Positions 52,501 to 63,898 of a stretch of 64,000 nt of DNA are shown piece after piece. The notes under the pieces are model-generated. The model had not been told where the DNA came from, made no database searches, and saw only the letters and a list, made by a program, of their open reading frames with translations. The stretch spans positions 1,674,001 to 1,738,000 of the forward strand of contig BQMF02000001.1 in the NCBI GenBank assembly GCA_027922465.2. Reading direction: 5' to 3'. The stretch's first letter is position 1. Every line of letters starts with the position of its first letter. A program made the translations under genes and the position numbers. Source of the stretch: Turritopsis dohrnii. Its lineage: Eukaryota; Cnidaria; Hydrozoa; Anthoathecata; Oceaniidae.

Positions 52501-54364
52501 AATGTTGCCAATTATGATTTTCTTTTATCATGAATGGTTCTGACTTTGTGTATGAAGAAATTCTAGTGCAACTGTGACGTCACAGTGAATTTTTTAAATC
52601 TTTTATTATAAGCGAAATATGGTATTTTATAAAATTTTATTATTAACCCTTTATTTTAATACACATAACGAACAATTTCAGCCAAAGTTGTATTTTTGAT
52701 GTTAATTCTCCTTTAAGAAGAACCACTACAAAGCCTACATGCAAAATGTATTTTGGTCCTTTACTTTTGAAATCTAGGAGGGATTTTTCCAAGCACTTTT
52801 GGTTACTACCCTTTTTCGTAGAGAAGATTGAGTTTTACAGTCCAAGAGGCTCCGCAATTTTAGAGATTTTAATCTTCCAAAACCAGCCCTTGCCATGAGA
52901 GGCATGTGAAGGGAGTTGGAAACTAAGATGTTTTTTAATTTCACTGAATAACATGAAAATGAGTCCTACTGGTACCATTTTCGTTTTCATATTCTTTTGT
53001 AAGATGAAGAAATGAATGCATATAACAAAGGAAATTTCAAAATTACCTTAGCAACGGTGGTCGTTCTCCCTAGCAAAAGAACATTTGGTGAATAATGGCC
53101 TAATTACTCTCTCAAGACATGTTTTTGAATACTACGCATTAAAGAGCTAAAACATGTTTAATTGACAATGAATGATTGAGTTTCAACTACCGGTAAACGG
53201 TAGTTGGAGAGTGCTTGGAAAAATCCCTATCTAGGTATTGAAATCTGGAAACATTTTGGGAAAAAAGCTTTTTTTTTCATATAATAGGAATTTGTACAAC
53301 ACATTAGACACTTATCCACACTTTGCGTTTTGAAAAACAATGAATTAAAGGGAGCGTCCAGATCAAAAGACAGTTTTTGACCCCATTCAAGCTTTCCTTA
53401 TGTATTAATAGTAGTCAGTAGGTAATTCAGTCCAGTGTTAGCAACTCTAGCAATTCAAATCCTGTATTACCCCCTGGTAGTACAGTCAAACTCGAACCAT
53501 AAAAATTACAATATTATTTGCAAAAGTATAGAAATTACAGAATAGTAAAAACATTATTATGTATTATGTGAGTGAAAGTATTTCAATGCTTATCTCATCA
53601 CCTAGGGCCTTCAGTCATGCCCAGGACAAAGCTGAACAATAAAAACTAAAGATTATTTTTGAGGTACATGTACATAATCCTGATACTTTCCTGATTTTCA
53701 ACAAAAATAATCTATTTTTGCTAATTTTCCTGACAAATTTTCCAAATCCTGACAGAATGGAAACCCTGATTATGCACAGACTTTTGAGTTTAAAATCAAC
53801 TCAAAGTTGAATAAATACCTGCTTTTCCAGTGTTTCTGGAGTTATCAAATAACACAGGACTTTCATCTTGTCATAACTGGTGGAAGGTGGCAAGCCAAAT
53901 ATATCTGAACAACGAATTGCAAAATAAGCCAAAGTGAAAAATGTGTTGCCATAATCTTGCGAGCGTTGAATATATAATCCATTTGGAAATTCAAATTGAA
54001 AAGTGATTGTGATCTGATGCAAAACTAGTTTCTGTCCAAAATCAAATTGCATAAACACAGGTTCATCAAAGTTTTTACTTTTCCAATACGTCAGTAAATC
54101 AAATTGATCAATCAAGTAACTAGGTGGGTGGTGTGTCTGGTTGTTAGCAGTATCACAATTTAATGTGCAGTCATTCTCTACACAGAATGTTTCAGCAGGT
54201 GAACCACAAGTAGAATTAACTGTAAGATTATGAGATGGAAGCTTTGTAACATCAATAGGAGGTGCAAAACATGCAATATTGTTTGCACATTGTGAATTAA
54301 CTGAGAGTAGTCTTGTGTAGTAGAAGATAACAAAAGTTATGAATCTGCAGGAAAACCCCATCAC
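40525..54364 (-). CDS. Laminin chain, LG-less, with both LF and L4 domains
   Basis: Secreted basement-membrane subunit of 2086 residues. Twenty-six phase-consistent exons: 53819-54364, 50175-50408, 49621-49726, 49133-49300, 48404-48894, 48151-48321, 47380-47634, 47070-47250, 46846-46995, 46370-46645, 45746-46094, 45289-45664, 44920-45199, 44606-44832, 44343-44520, 43868-44061, 43700-43793, 43482-43619, 43041-43291, 42546-42854, 42073-42468, 41518-41801, 41302-41443, 41065-41241, 40834-40978, 40525-40667. Domains: signal peptide (about 1-24), LN (to ~250), LE repeats, LF-like domain (~490-717), LE repeats, L4 (~930-1120), LE repeats (~1125-1480), coiled coil (~1480-2086) ending FSECSTF. The LN domain and the absence of LG domains place it with beta/gamma chains. 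The L4 flank (CNCPLQYGGQFCQNCNTGY) is gamma-like, while the LF region (SCDGGNT...GFGTLCLNKGQYQVTI) is beta-like. The cysteine near the C-terminus may form the usual inter-chain disulphide. Confidence 0.92.
42887..42985. mobile_element. Hairpin MITE, family A, copy 6 (laminin intron)
   Basis: AGCACTGTGAAGGAGCG, TTTCTATAGAAATAT, AAATGCTCTTCGCCGCAGG and GGCGATTTTGTCCAATGTG identify the family. It lies in the intron 42855-43040. Confidence 0.75.
43337..43450. mobile_element. Hairpin MITE, family A, copy 7 (laminin intron)
   Basis: It begins CCCAGTGGGCAAAATCGCC and contains AAGAGCATTTTTATAGAAAT and TAGAAATGCACTCCGTC. It lies in the intron 43292-43481. Confidence 0.8.
44228..44341. repeat. 29-bp minisatellite repeating a 5' splice site
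   Basis: CCTTCAGG recurs at 44229, 44258, 44287 and 44316, i.e. every 29 bp, within the unit ACAGACCTTCAGGAAAACTT plus AAGCATAC. On the coding (minus) strand each unit reads AAG-GTCTGTTG, the same as the true donor at 44342 (CCAAG-GTCTGTTG). The laminin exon 15 donor is therefore the first unit of the array. Confidence 0.8.
46237..46326. mobile_element. Hairpin MITE, family A, copy 8 (laminin intron, degraded)
   Basis: It begins CCCAATGGGCAAAATTGTC and ends near CAAATTTGCCGACCGGGTAG. The central TATAGAAATGCACTCC arm is deleted. It lies in the intron 46095-46369. Confidence 0.65.
49953..50040. repeat. Homopurine tract in a laminin intron
   Basis: Nearly 90 bp is almost all A and G (AAGAGAT, AAAAAAGAGAG and similar), giving a polypyrimidine run on the transcribed strand of the laminin pre-mRNA. 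It is low-complexity sequence. Confidence 0.7.
51056..51762. mobile_element. CAG-TIR DNA element, family B, copy 1
   Basis: The right end is CTTTTTTCCTAATTCAGAGG plus GCTG. The left end is the diverged inverse, CATCCCTCTAAATTTGCG. The 6-bp repeat CAAACA flanks it at 51050-51055 and 51763-51768. GCCTCGGCA palindromes lie near both ends. About 707 bp, non-coding, inside the 3.4-kb intron 1 of the laminin gene. The same right end recurs in the element at 57947-58668. Confidence 0.75.
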
Positions 54365-55499
54365 ACGGTTACAAAATCTTTAAAATAATCAATGGTAATC
54401 AAACATCAGTAATTATCACTAGTATCATTGGCAGCTGGTTGTTGAAGGTGCTGTGATTTCTCATTAGCATGAAATAGAAATGTTAACGTTTGTGTGGTGA
54501 ACAAACCAACTCTTCCACCTTAAAGGTAAATTAAATTGATTATGCAATACGTCTGTAAAGTAGTGGGAATATTGAAAAAAAAAAAAACCCAGCAGCTATC
54601 CAAAAGTTGACCTACCCTCTCCAAATCCAAATGCATCAAAATTCATGCCTAATATTTAAATTCAAATTTTGTTGACAGACGCTATCGCGCAAATTCTGAG
54701 TTTTAAGAGAATTTACTTTTTGATCAGTAAACAAACCACTGAAATGCAGATTTTGAATAATGTCTGGAATATTTCAAGGAATTTAAAACTTAAATCAACA
54801 AAAAAACAAACAGAATTAAATTTTCAAGTCTATGGAGTAATTGGGGATTTTTCCAGAGAGAAATGACTAAATAATATGCCTACTTCTTTTATTCCGAAAA
54901 GGTGCATGCTCAATTACTTTTCTTAAATTACAGACCGAATTCCTACATCCTTAAATTTCCTAATTTATTTCCAGAACTCAAATACATATTTCATCTTTCA
55001 AAAGATTATGGTTTGAATGAAAACTTACAATTTTGAAATAAGAAAGTGACGACAGTAAAGCCGGTTTTCCACTAGGCGGTTTAGAACAGGCGGTTAACAA
55101 CTTTTGAAAAGCGCAAGATGAAGGTGTTTTTGTAGGTTTGGTCTGCGTAATACAGTAAATGCAAATATGGCCAACTGACTCTCGTGCGTGCATGCGAGGA
55201 GAGGAATAAAGTTGATCTTTTTTTTATTTTAGGCCCAATTTTTCTCCGTGGTTACTTTCTGTTTGCGCACATAAATTCCGTTTCATTACTCAAGGTAAAC
55301 GTTCTCATGTACCGTGGTTATCAAAATAATTGGGGTTTATCTAATTATTGAGGAGAGTGGGTTTTATCTCCCTTTTAGAACAACTTTCAGAATTAAACCA
55401 TTACCTTCTTGTTAACTTTATTTAGAAACAGAATCTGGTTCTTGTTTATGAATGAATTGTGTATTCATTGGTTTTATATGCAGTATAATATATTATCTA

Positions 55500-55892
55500 A
55501 AGTATCTTAATTTCATTAAAGGGATTCCTGCGTCCAAAATGATAAATTAAGTCGTGCTGTAGGAATGCTTGCAAAGATCCGCCATTACGTTCCCCAAGAC
55601 ATACTAATCAATATATACTATGCTATTTTTCAATCTCATCTACAATATGGTTTACAAGTCTGGACACAGCAAAAACAAAATATTGCAAAAAGTTCAGTCA
55701 CTCCAAAATAAAGCCTTGAAAATTATACACTTCAGTCTCCATCTCCTCTGTACAAGTCATCTGATATACTCAAAATGAGCGATTATGTCACCACAATCAA
55801 TTGTCTGTTTGTTTACAAGTTTCTCAAAAATGAACTTCCCATCATCTATAAAGATTTCATACTATCTGTTGACCAGTCACACTCTCACAAGA
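55500..55892 (+). pseudogene. LINE reverse-transcriptase C-terminal fragment (5' half)
   Basis: Readable across frames: KLSRAVGMLAKIRHYVPQDI, INIYYAIFQSHLQYGLQVW, then QSLQNKALKIIHF and NCLFVYKFLKNELP. These are landmarks of the region after the RT palm in non-LTR (Jockey/CR1-like) ORF2. Frameshifts are present. The fragment continues at 56864 beyond a nested DNA transposon. Confidence 0.75.
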
Positions 55893-55898
55893 CTAGAT

Positions 55899-56857
55899 CA
55901 GTCTTCTCCTTTTAAAAATACCATGCGTGCGGTAAAATGCACTCGTAAAATTTCCTACGCGTGCGATTCGTACCAGTGCGATCTGATATTTTACGTGATT
56001 GGAAAATATACCTCCTTTTAATAACTTTGAAAACGAATAAGTAATATCATTGCGCAATATTTTTTGTTTGTTTCTAAGGATTATTAAGAAACGAAAGGAT
56101 TGAGTGATTTATAACTCGGAAAGTGAGATAGGATAACTTAATAAAAGTATGTTCTTAATTCGTAATATAATGAGGAGAAAAATTGGCACGATACATTTAG
56201 GAAAACCTTTTTTTTTCTTTATTACTTTTTAAAACTTCTTCATAACTTTTACAACTAAAACATGTCCATCTCATTATCACTCTGGCTCTCATCATCACTT
56301 ATTCATATTCGTTATTTGACTCATCACTATTTTCATCTGTTGGTCCTGTTCTGTCATTTTCGTCAACAGCGATCTTCTTACGTTGACATTCATTATCGTC
56401 GAGTTGAAGTTTCCTCTTTTTCTGCAAATGAATATCAACTGCACGCTCGATAAGATCTGTTCGCTCGTAATCGGACCAAATAGAGTCGTCGCACTTGATA
56501 TTCATTGCCATTTCAACAAAAACTTATTGAATGAAATGACTAGCAGACTTTACAATTTTCGTTCGATCGAACATGGCATGTCTTCGCAAGTCGAACAATA
56601 GGGCACGTGACGTTGAAGAAAAATGTATGAGAAAAAATATTGCACTCTGGAAATCATTTCTAAATAGAAACCGGGTGACTGTAATGAATTCCGCGGCATT
56701 TCTTGACTCGTTAAAATCATACGCTATGCCCACGAACAAAGGATTTTTTCACACGGTGATGACAAATCGGCGCGTGCAATCAAATGTACGCCTAGGACTT
56801 TTTACGCGTGTGATAGCGCGTGCGCGTGCGATCGCACTCGTCAAAAGGAGAAGACTG
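55899..56857. mobile_element. DNA transposon nested in the LINE
   Basis: The 15-bp ends CAGTCTTCTCCTTTT and AAAAGGAGAAGACTG are exact inverses. The 6-bp target duplication CTAGAT lies at 55893-55898 and 56858-56863. The subterminal ~100 bp at both ends is markedly richer in CG and GCGTGCG motifs than the surroundings. The 959-bp interior has small open frames on both strands but no transposase I recognise, so it is non-autonomous. Confidence 0.85.
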
Positions 56858-56863
56858 CTAGAT

Positions 56864-57327
56864 GTGCCTAGTACAAGTATTGTAGTGCCATCCTCCCAGA
56901 CGGTAACATATGGCACCAATTCTGTAACATCAAATTGTGCTCATGATTGGAATATGATGCAACTAAAATTGAAAAAAGACTTTCAATCATTATCCTACAA
57001 TGAATTGAGAACCTCTTTATATAAATATTTCTTAGATAGCTATACCTGATGATGTTGATCATATTTGATTATCTTTTTCTTCAGCTTCACAACCCCGCTC
57101 CTAATTGTTGTGATGCTATGATTCCTGTGAGCTTGTGGGTAGAGAGACACTGTCACCAGACGTAATTCCTAGAATTAATTCATTTACAACCAACTATTAT
57201 CCTCAAGAATCCCCATAGGTTGCCGTAGACTCCCCTAGCGCCCTGCTATTTCTATGGCTTTCCCTCTGAATATGTTTTGTATTTATATGCTTGTAGACTA
57301 TTTATTATCGTATAACAGGAAAATATA
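56864..57327 (+). pseudogene. LINE ORF2 C-terminus (3' half) and 3' UTR
   Basis: The frame reads TSIVVPSSQTVTYGTNSVTS, then HDWNMMQLKLKKDFQSLSY, and ends YKYFLDSYT and stop at about 57049. It matches the usual end of a non-LTR ORF2 and resumes the fragment at 55500-55892. The 3' UTR runs into the (ACTT)n tract. Confidence 0.7.

Positions 57328-57418
<91 letters not shown>
57328..57418. repeat. (ACTT)n microsatellite, likely LINE tail
   Basis: About 22 near-perfect ACTT units immediately follow the LINE 3' UTR. Confidence 0.9.
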
Positions 57419-57946
57419 TCAAGGGATGATAGAACTCACAAAGTTGTTTAAGAACTCTTTTTACAGTTTTTGGAAATTTTGTTTCCTTGGGCAGATATTT
57501 CAATTTAAAAATGTTGAAATTATGCAACGCATAATTATGATATAATAAGATTAATTTTGTTAGTGTCTAACTTCTGAATTAGTAAATATTATGCCTTCAT
57601 TCTTCTACAAATCAACTCAGAGTGGAATTTTAAAAACGAAATATCTCATAAACTATGAAATACTGAAAAGAGACTTGTTAAACAACTTTTTGAGCTCTAT
57701 CATATTTGTAAATATCATTTTGGACCCAGGAATCCCTTTAATGTATAACATCCCGGGTAAAACTTTTTACGGTGTCTAACTTCGAAAATGATGTGTAAAA
57801 TCCCTTCCTTCCTTGCAAGAGTTGACAAAAAATTAAATCACAGAATTGTAACTGGAAAGTGTACCTCATCAAAAATGTATGGGATCATTTCGCTGCTACA
57901 ACCAACCCACCGTTAGTATTACTGAGATATTGTTGATCAAAGATTT

Positions 57947-58668
57947 CAGCCCTCTGAATTTACGGCGGCATTCAGCTTTTGCCATCGTGAAGCTGCCGTA
58001 AATCAAAATTACGACGGCAAAATTTTGCCGACAATGTTTTTTGAATACAAATATTGAATATGTCAGGGCTATTCCTGGTAATTCTTCCGTTTATTCTCAA
58101 AAATTTTCCATAGAACATTTGTTTACGTCACATCATGGATTTATCAAAACTCACTTAATGCCAAATAGAAAGCCCTTATGCAGGAATGTTTATTATAAAG
58201 TATTATAAAGTCAGTTTGGGTTTTGTTTTTGGATGATTTTTTTCTCGATAAGTTCATTCGAGTGAGTTTTGGTTTTGATTTCAATACAGATTGATTTGTG
58301 ATTTTTCTTTTCGCTTGCCGTGAAATTAGTAAAGAAACACTAACGCGCAGGTTCGTTGTTTTTAAACTATGAATAATCAAACAATTAACAGGACAAGTTC
58401 ACAGCAAATCCCCTGTGGTTTACAATTTTAAATCTTGTAACTTCTTGTTCCAGATAACACTATTGATTTATAAAGTATTTAGTTTCTGTTTTATTACCCA
58501 TTATTCTACACCAACATTTTTACTGGAATATACCAATCAAGTTTTGCCATCGTTAACATCTTACACAGCTGCATTTTTTTGCTGTCGTAAATAATGATCT
58601 GCCGTCACAATTTTCGAATACAACGGCATTTCTTCGCTGTCAGTCTTTTTTCCTAATTCAGAGGGCTG
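57947..58668. mobile_element. CAG-TIR DNA element, family B, copy 2
   Basis: The perfect 14-bp ends CAGCCCTCTGAATT and AATTCAGAGGGCTG are flanked by the 7-bp duplication AAGATTT at 57940-57946 and 58669-58675. The right terminal 24 bp is identical to that of the element at 51056-51762. Its 722 bp carry internal GGCGGCA/TTTTGCCG motifs and no transposase. The 6-7-bp duplication argues against a standard 8-bp hAT assignment. Confidence 0.85.
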
Positions 58669-59497
58669 AAGATTTTGATGACGACACAGACCTGTCCCCA
58701 AAGGCATATAGTCCCTAATATTTCGTCACCCCGTCGCCTGGATCGGGGACCCTAAAAAACGTCAGTTATCCCAATTGCTTTCCTAAATATTTCTCCAAAA
58801 ATGCTGTGTTCGATTGGATATGTAATTCAATGGTTCCCCTATGATATGATCAAGAGAACTGACCTCATGTCACGTGGTATTATACTAATCTTGAAAAAAG
58901 TGTCTCTTGTCTCTGCGTGGTTTTACTCACTCCTAAGAAGAACTTGATCGTAAATTTAAAGTAAGTCTGTCACTCTCTAAAATAAAAGTAGGATAAAAAT
59001 CATACACATATTTGCATAGCAAACTCCACCCACCATTGTTTTCAATTAATTAAAATGTCAAATGTTTAATAATGTAGGATTTTATAGTTTATATCTTGGT
59101 CCATATGACCATGGTCTCTTTTATTTAGTATTACCTAGAGTCAAGACGTGCTTGTATTCTACTATATAAATCATTCATCTTTATTGGTTACACTATGTTA
59201 TCTGATATTCATTTGCTCTCGAAACCTTCTTGAACCTTACAAATAAAGTTGATGTTCTATCTTTTGAATCTCTGAAAGGTCAAATAACAAAATGGACGGG
59301 GCAGTCGTCTTTAAGTTAGCACTTCCACTGTGCTCACACCATACAAAATTCATATCATTTGAAGCATATCATACCAAGTTTTGCAATTTTTGTAATTAAG
59401 TATGCTAATTGATGGAAAATTTGTCTAAAACATTTGTGCTGTGTATAACGCATAACTTGAACTATCTTACTTATTTTTATTTGTTTCTATAGATAAA

Positions 59498-62400
59498 ATG
59501 ACTGAATCTCCTGGTTTTGGTAACATTCAATTATCTCAAACTGAGTCGCTCTGTTTGCTACCTAATGGATCAACAAGTGATGGTTTGCAAAATTTTCCTG
59601 GATATGTTACCAGTGATCTAAATGAATACTTAAGTCCTTCACAGTTTTTTCAAGATTTTGTAAGCACCAGTAATTTTTCACAGGATGATTCTACAAATCA
59701 ATTGTTTACACCTGAAATTGGAATTGTCACAGAATCTAGTAGCATTGTTTTACCTAACCATTGCAAAGGGGTTGATGGTGTTGGCTCATTTTTAACTTCT
59801 GCAAGTGATGTATCTACGCCAAATAATAATAATAATAAATATATTGTCAAAGAGACTTACACAATATTAAATTCAACTCAAATATCAGCTTTGGAAGGCG
59901 GAAGTGAACAAAACACAGACAAACAAAACCAACAGAAGAATAAAGATAAAATGGATGGATTTTTCACCCAACTGCTTTCAAAGGAGGTGGACATAGAAAA
60001 TGGAAAAACCTTGTCACTCGATCAGATTGATGTGCCATGTGTTATGTCTGCAGACCAAAAACCTGAAGATCCTTTGGAGTCCATGCTTCAAGGTACAACT
60101 GCTTGTGTAGTTGACAATGTTGGTCAAGTTAATACGTTAGAGCCAATACAAAATCTTATTAACAATTTTTTGGCGGATGATGTTTGTGCTGTATCTGAGG
60201 TTAATACTAGTGAACATCTTGATAGTTATCTCAGTCAAAAAGAGATAGATGCAGTTGATGATGTAGATGATGTTGAAGTTGTGTATCTAAACGATGATCA
60301 GATATCTGAATTGCGAATATATGACAACATTGTTTTTGTTGATGAAGATTCTGTCATGGAAGAGGCAAGGAAAATCAACAAGGAGGATGTGACTTGCTCT
60401 GAAACATTTTCAGATCTGCATCTACTGCCCAATAATTCTATTGAAGGAGTGCAAACTGAAGGAGCTGAAATACAAGACTGCCGAAATGGTTCCTGGAATA
60501 CAAAATTTAAACATAATCAAAATTCAGAATTGTCAGATAAAGGCAAAGTTGTAATCAGTCAGAACACCTTAAAAAAACTGATAGGTATGCTGGCAAAAAC
60601 ACCTGCACATACAAAAGATGGAAAAACCTGCAGCAAAGGGGAGCCATTAAGGTGTGGATATTGTCAGCTGGAATTCCCTACAAGAAAGGTACTTATTGCC
60701 CACCTACAGAAGTTCCATTCTGGAAATACTTGTCAAAATATATGTGGCTTTTGCAATGAAGCATTTAAAACGCAACACCTTTTACAAGACCACATACTAT
60801 TGATGCATAAGATGAATATGAACAGTAAAGTTTGTATGGTTTGTGGAGAGAGGTTTAACAAAATTACTGCTTTAAGAAGGCATGAAAAACTGCATAATGA
60901 TACGAAAAGTTACCAATGTAGTCTATGTGGCCTTCTATTTCGAGGAGCCCAGGGTTTGGTTTTGCATTTATCAACTTATCATACAAAGAGGGACAGTCAC
61001 AAGGAGTTTAGCTGTTTAATTTGTAATCGAAGCTTTTCTAATAAAGATAGGTTTGCCAAACATGTGCATATTCATGCAACAGAAAGAACAAACTGGAATA
61101 ATTCAACACTGGATGCACACAGAATCAAACAAACAGCATGTGCTAATGAATTGCAAAGTGACACTATATCATCCAGTACAGAAGAATTATTTCATGCTAA
61201 TTTATCTGAGCCTCATAAGTTTCAATGCCTTCTATGTGCAGAAGGTTTTGTGGATGAAGTTGGAGCTTTAAATCATTTAAGTGCATCACATTCAACTGAA
61301 ACGTCTTTATCAGATACTGCATCAGACAATCACACAAAAGTCACTGTTCCCACATTTGTTCCAATCACTGAAGCTGTCACAAATTCAGAACTTTCATTGC
61401 TGAAATATGGTCCAACTCCAAGGTCAATTTCTCGGTCAAGTGGTGATATTCATGAATTATTTTGTGCTATATGTAATGTTGGTTTTATGTCGCGTTCAAA
61501 AGCGCAATCGCATATTAATTATCACTTTTCTGAAATAAATGATCATAAAAATGACTCTACATTAAATTTACCTTATAATAGTCAAGATCCACATTTTTCT
61601 GCTAGTGGTTCTCATTTAACTTGCATTTTTTGTTCATCCCAGCTGTCAAAAGAAAATTTCAGTCAACACATCAGTCAACACTTAGCAACACTTGTTGATA
61701 TGCCAGAAGCTGAGGGTGGTACACCTTCTGTCAAGTGTCAATCAGGGATAACCATTGAAATACAGAGCTCAGACTGTGGCGATAGGAATGAATGTGCATA
61801 TGACAAACAGAACAATCCCGTAATCAGTATCAATAAAAGCAACAATGATTTGAACAATAATGTAACAAGGGTTGGTCCTAATGATCAGGAAATTTTGAAA
61901 ACTGACCCTTTTAATGAAATGTTGCATCAGTCTGATGATATTTCTGCCAAAATTGATGATCTACAAAACTCAGATATAAATTTATCTGATGGAACCACTG
62001 GAAATGTTAATTCTGGTTTAGATGGAGAAATTGATCAGCCTCTTACTGATGGTGAAGATGTTTTCAATTTGTTGTTACTTCAGCAAACAGCTGAAAAACT
62101 GGAAAAGTCCTTAAAACTTGATGAAAATAATGATACAGATAAATTAACTGATAATTCGTCATCATTACAGTTTAATCAAGTCAGAAATAACACCAAACAT
62201 GACATTATTGAATGGAATTGGACAACAGAACAGAATGATGTTGAGATGACTGATATGGAAGTTGAAAATAAAGTAAGGAATGTCACAGTGTTTATATTAT
62301 CATGATGACACTATGACTTATATTATCGCTACTATACTCACCGTGATCGTTATTATTATCATTCCTATTATTTTGCTTGAAACAACCCTAAACATATATT

Positions 62401-63025
62401 ATAAAGATAAGTTTTATTTCTTTAGAACTCCATGGATTCTGAAAATTTGCTGTTATTTGGGGAAGCTATATCGCGACTGGAATCAACCAGAGGAGATATT
62501 GCTGAAGGCCATAAGTCTCCTGAAGTGCTGAAGACAAAGTCGGTTATTGATTCTGATAACAGGAAAGAACAATTGGATTTTAATGCAAGTACTGAGGCAG
62601 ATATTTCTGAAGGCTACAAGTCTCCTGAAGTGCTGCAGTCAAAGTCAGTTCTTGATTCTTATGACAGGAAAGAACGATTGGATTTTAATGCAAGTAGTAA
62701 AGGAGATGTTTCTGAAGGCTACAAGTCTCCTGAAGTGCTGCAGTCAAAGTCAGTTATTGATTCTTATGACAGGAAAGAACAACTGCATTTTAATGCAAGT
62801 ACTAATGAATCAAAAAAGAAATTAAATGAATCAACCCTATCTGAATCACTAAAGGGGACAAGTTTCAATTTAAAGATTGGTTCCGAAGGTATGAAAGCAT
62901 TTGTATATGGGTCAGTTGCATAAAAATAACCATTGTACAACTGTTATTGTTTGAATTATTTGGTAATTTTCATTTCAGGAAATGTTGACAGAGAACTAAT
63001 CAAAATAGATAAAACTCAAACTTGA
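59498..63025 (+). CDS. Eight-finger C2H2 zinc-finger protein with acidic N-terminus
   Basis: Coding exons 59498-62272, 62426-62888 and 62979-63025 join in phase to 1094 residues. The ATG lies just after a TTTCTATAG acceptor (59493), so the 5' UTR is spliced. Residues 1-380 are acidic and Ser/Asn-rich, suggesting an activation or interaction region. Eight C2H2 fingers lie between about 385 and 730: CGYC, CGFC, CMVC, CSLC, CLIC, CLLC, CAIC and CIFC units. Spacings are irregular and few TGEKP linkers occur, so some may bind protein or RNA. Exon 2 carries three near-identical 35-residue repeats (EGYKSPEVLQSKSVIDSYDR core). A short third exon ends ...IDKTQT. I do not recognise the ortholog. Confidence 0.85.
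62504..62805 (+). repeat. 105-bp coding tandem repeat (about 2.9 units)
   Basis: Units start at 62504, 62609 and 62714, each beginning GAAGGC and encoding EG(H/Y)KSPEVL(K/Q). All are in frame inside exon 2 of the zinc-finger gene. Units 2 and 3 are more alike than either is to unit 1. Confidence 0.9.
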
Positions 63026-63234
63026 GCAGTTTTCTTGATATACAGTTTTATACGGGATGAATCTTGTCACATCCCATCAGACACATGATGTTCTGATTAG
63101 ACATTATAATAACTTAAAATCTTCCTCAGTTACATTCACTAGTAGTTAATGCAGTAATACTTTATTATATTACCATAGCAGCTATGTCATTAAAATTCAA
63201 CTCCTTGAATTGGCGAAAGCTTTTTTTTACATTA

Positions 63235-63898
63235 CTTTAATCAGATTAATTTTTGTGAGATTGATTTTGGGGACTTATTTTCACGAATAGATACTTTGAA
63301 AAATTTAACAGCAGAAGTGATGTTAATACAGAAATCAACAATCTATCCTGCGTGAAGGGGCTTGAGAGTTGACAAACGTAATTTGACATCTACCTCTCTA
63401 CCTTTCCCCTCTCCAATTGCTGGGAAATTCCTTCGGAATACCTCTTGGCTCTATATTTAGCAACAATTTGAAAATGAAATATAAGCCGAAGCAAAAGAGG
63501 AAGTGCCCTAAGAATGTCATAGCAACCGAGAACCAAAACAGAGCCTAAATCCATGGACATAAAAAAATGTTCCTTGTAGAATGCTTAACAGTGCCTTCAC
63601 AAAAAAAAACAAGAAGAAAAGACAAGTAAATTTTATATTAGATTAGATTTGATTTAATTTAGTGATGTAACATTTTTTTATGGGAAAATGTTGATTTAAC
63701 TTGTGTCATTTCTTTATCCAATTAATGAACAAAAAGAAAGAAAAAAGAAACAAAAACCAATAAAAATTATGGATTTATTTTCGCGAATGAATACTTTGAA
63801 AAATTTTGTGCCGATTAATTTACACAATCCAACGATTTTACGTGTTTTTAGGGAAAACTTGCGAAAATTAATTGGCATGAAAATTAATCTGATTAAAG
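63235..63898. mobile_element. TIR element with CTTTAATCAGATTAATTTT ends
   Basis: A perfect 19-bp inverted repeat lies at 63235-63253 and 63880-63898. Inside, the motif ATACTTTGAAAAATTT preceded by TTATTTTC(A/G)CGAAT occurs twice in direct orientation (about 63277-63308 and 63774-63808). No transposase was seen. It begins about 210 bp after the zinc-finger stop codon, so it may lie in the 3' UTR or just beyond. Confidence 0.65.

Noticed and set aside
56299..56739. Minus-strand open frames inside the nested transposon as a transposase
   Set aside because: No DDE-like motifs or recognisable domain; the frames are short and charged and probably non-functional.
57254..57451. Protein with repeated Leu-Leu-Thr-Tyr
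   Set aside because: It is the translation of the (ACTT)n microsatellite in an open frame.
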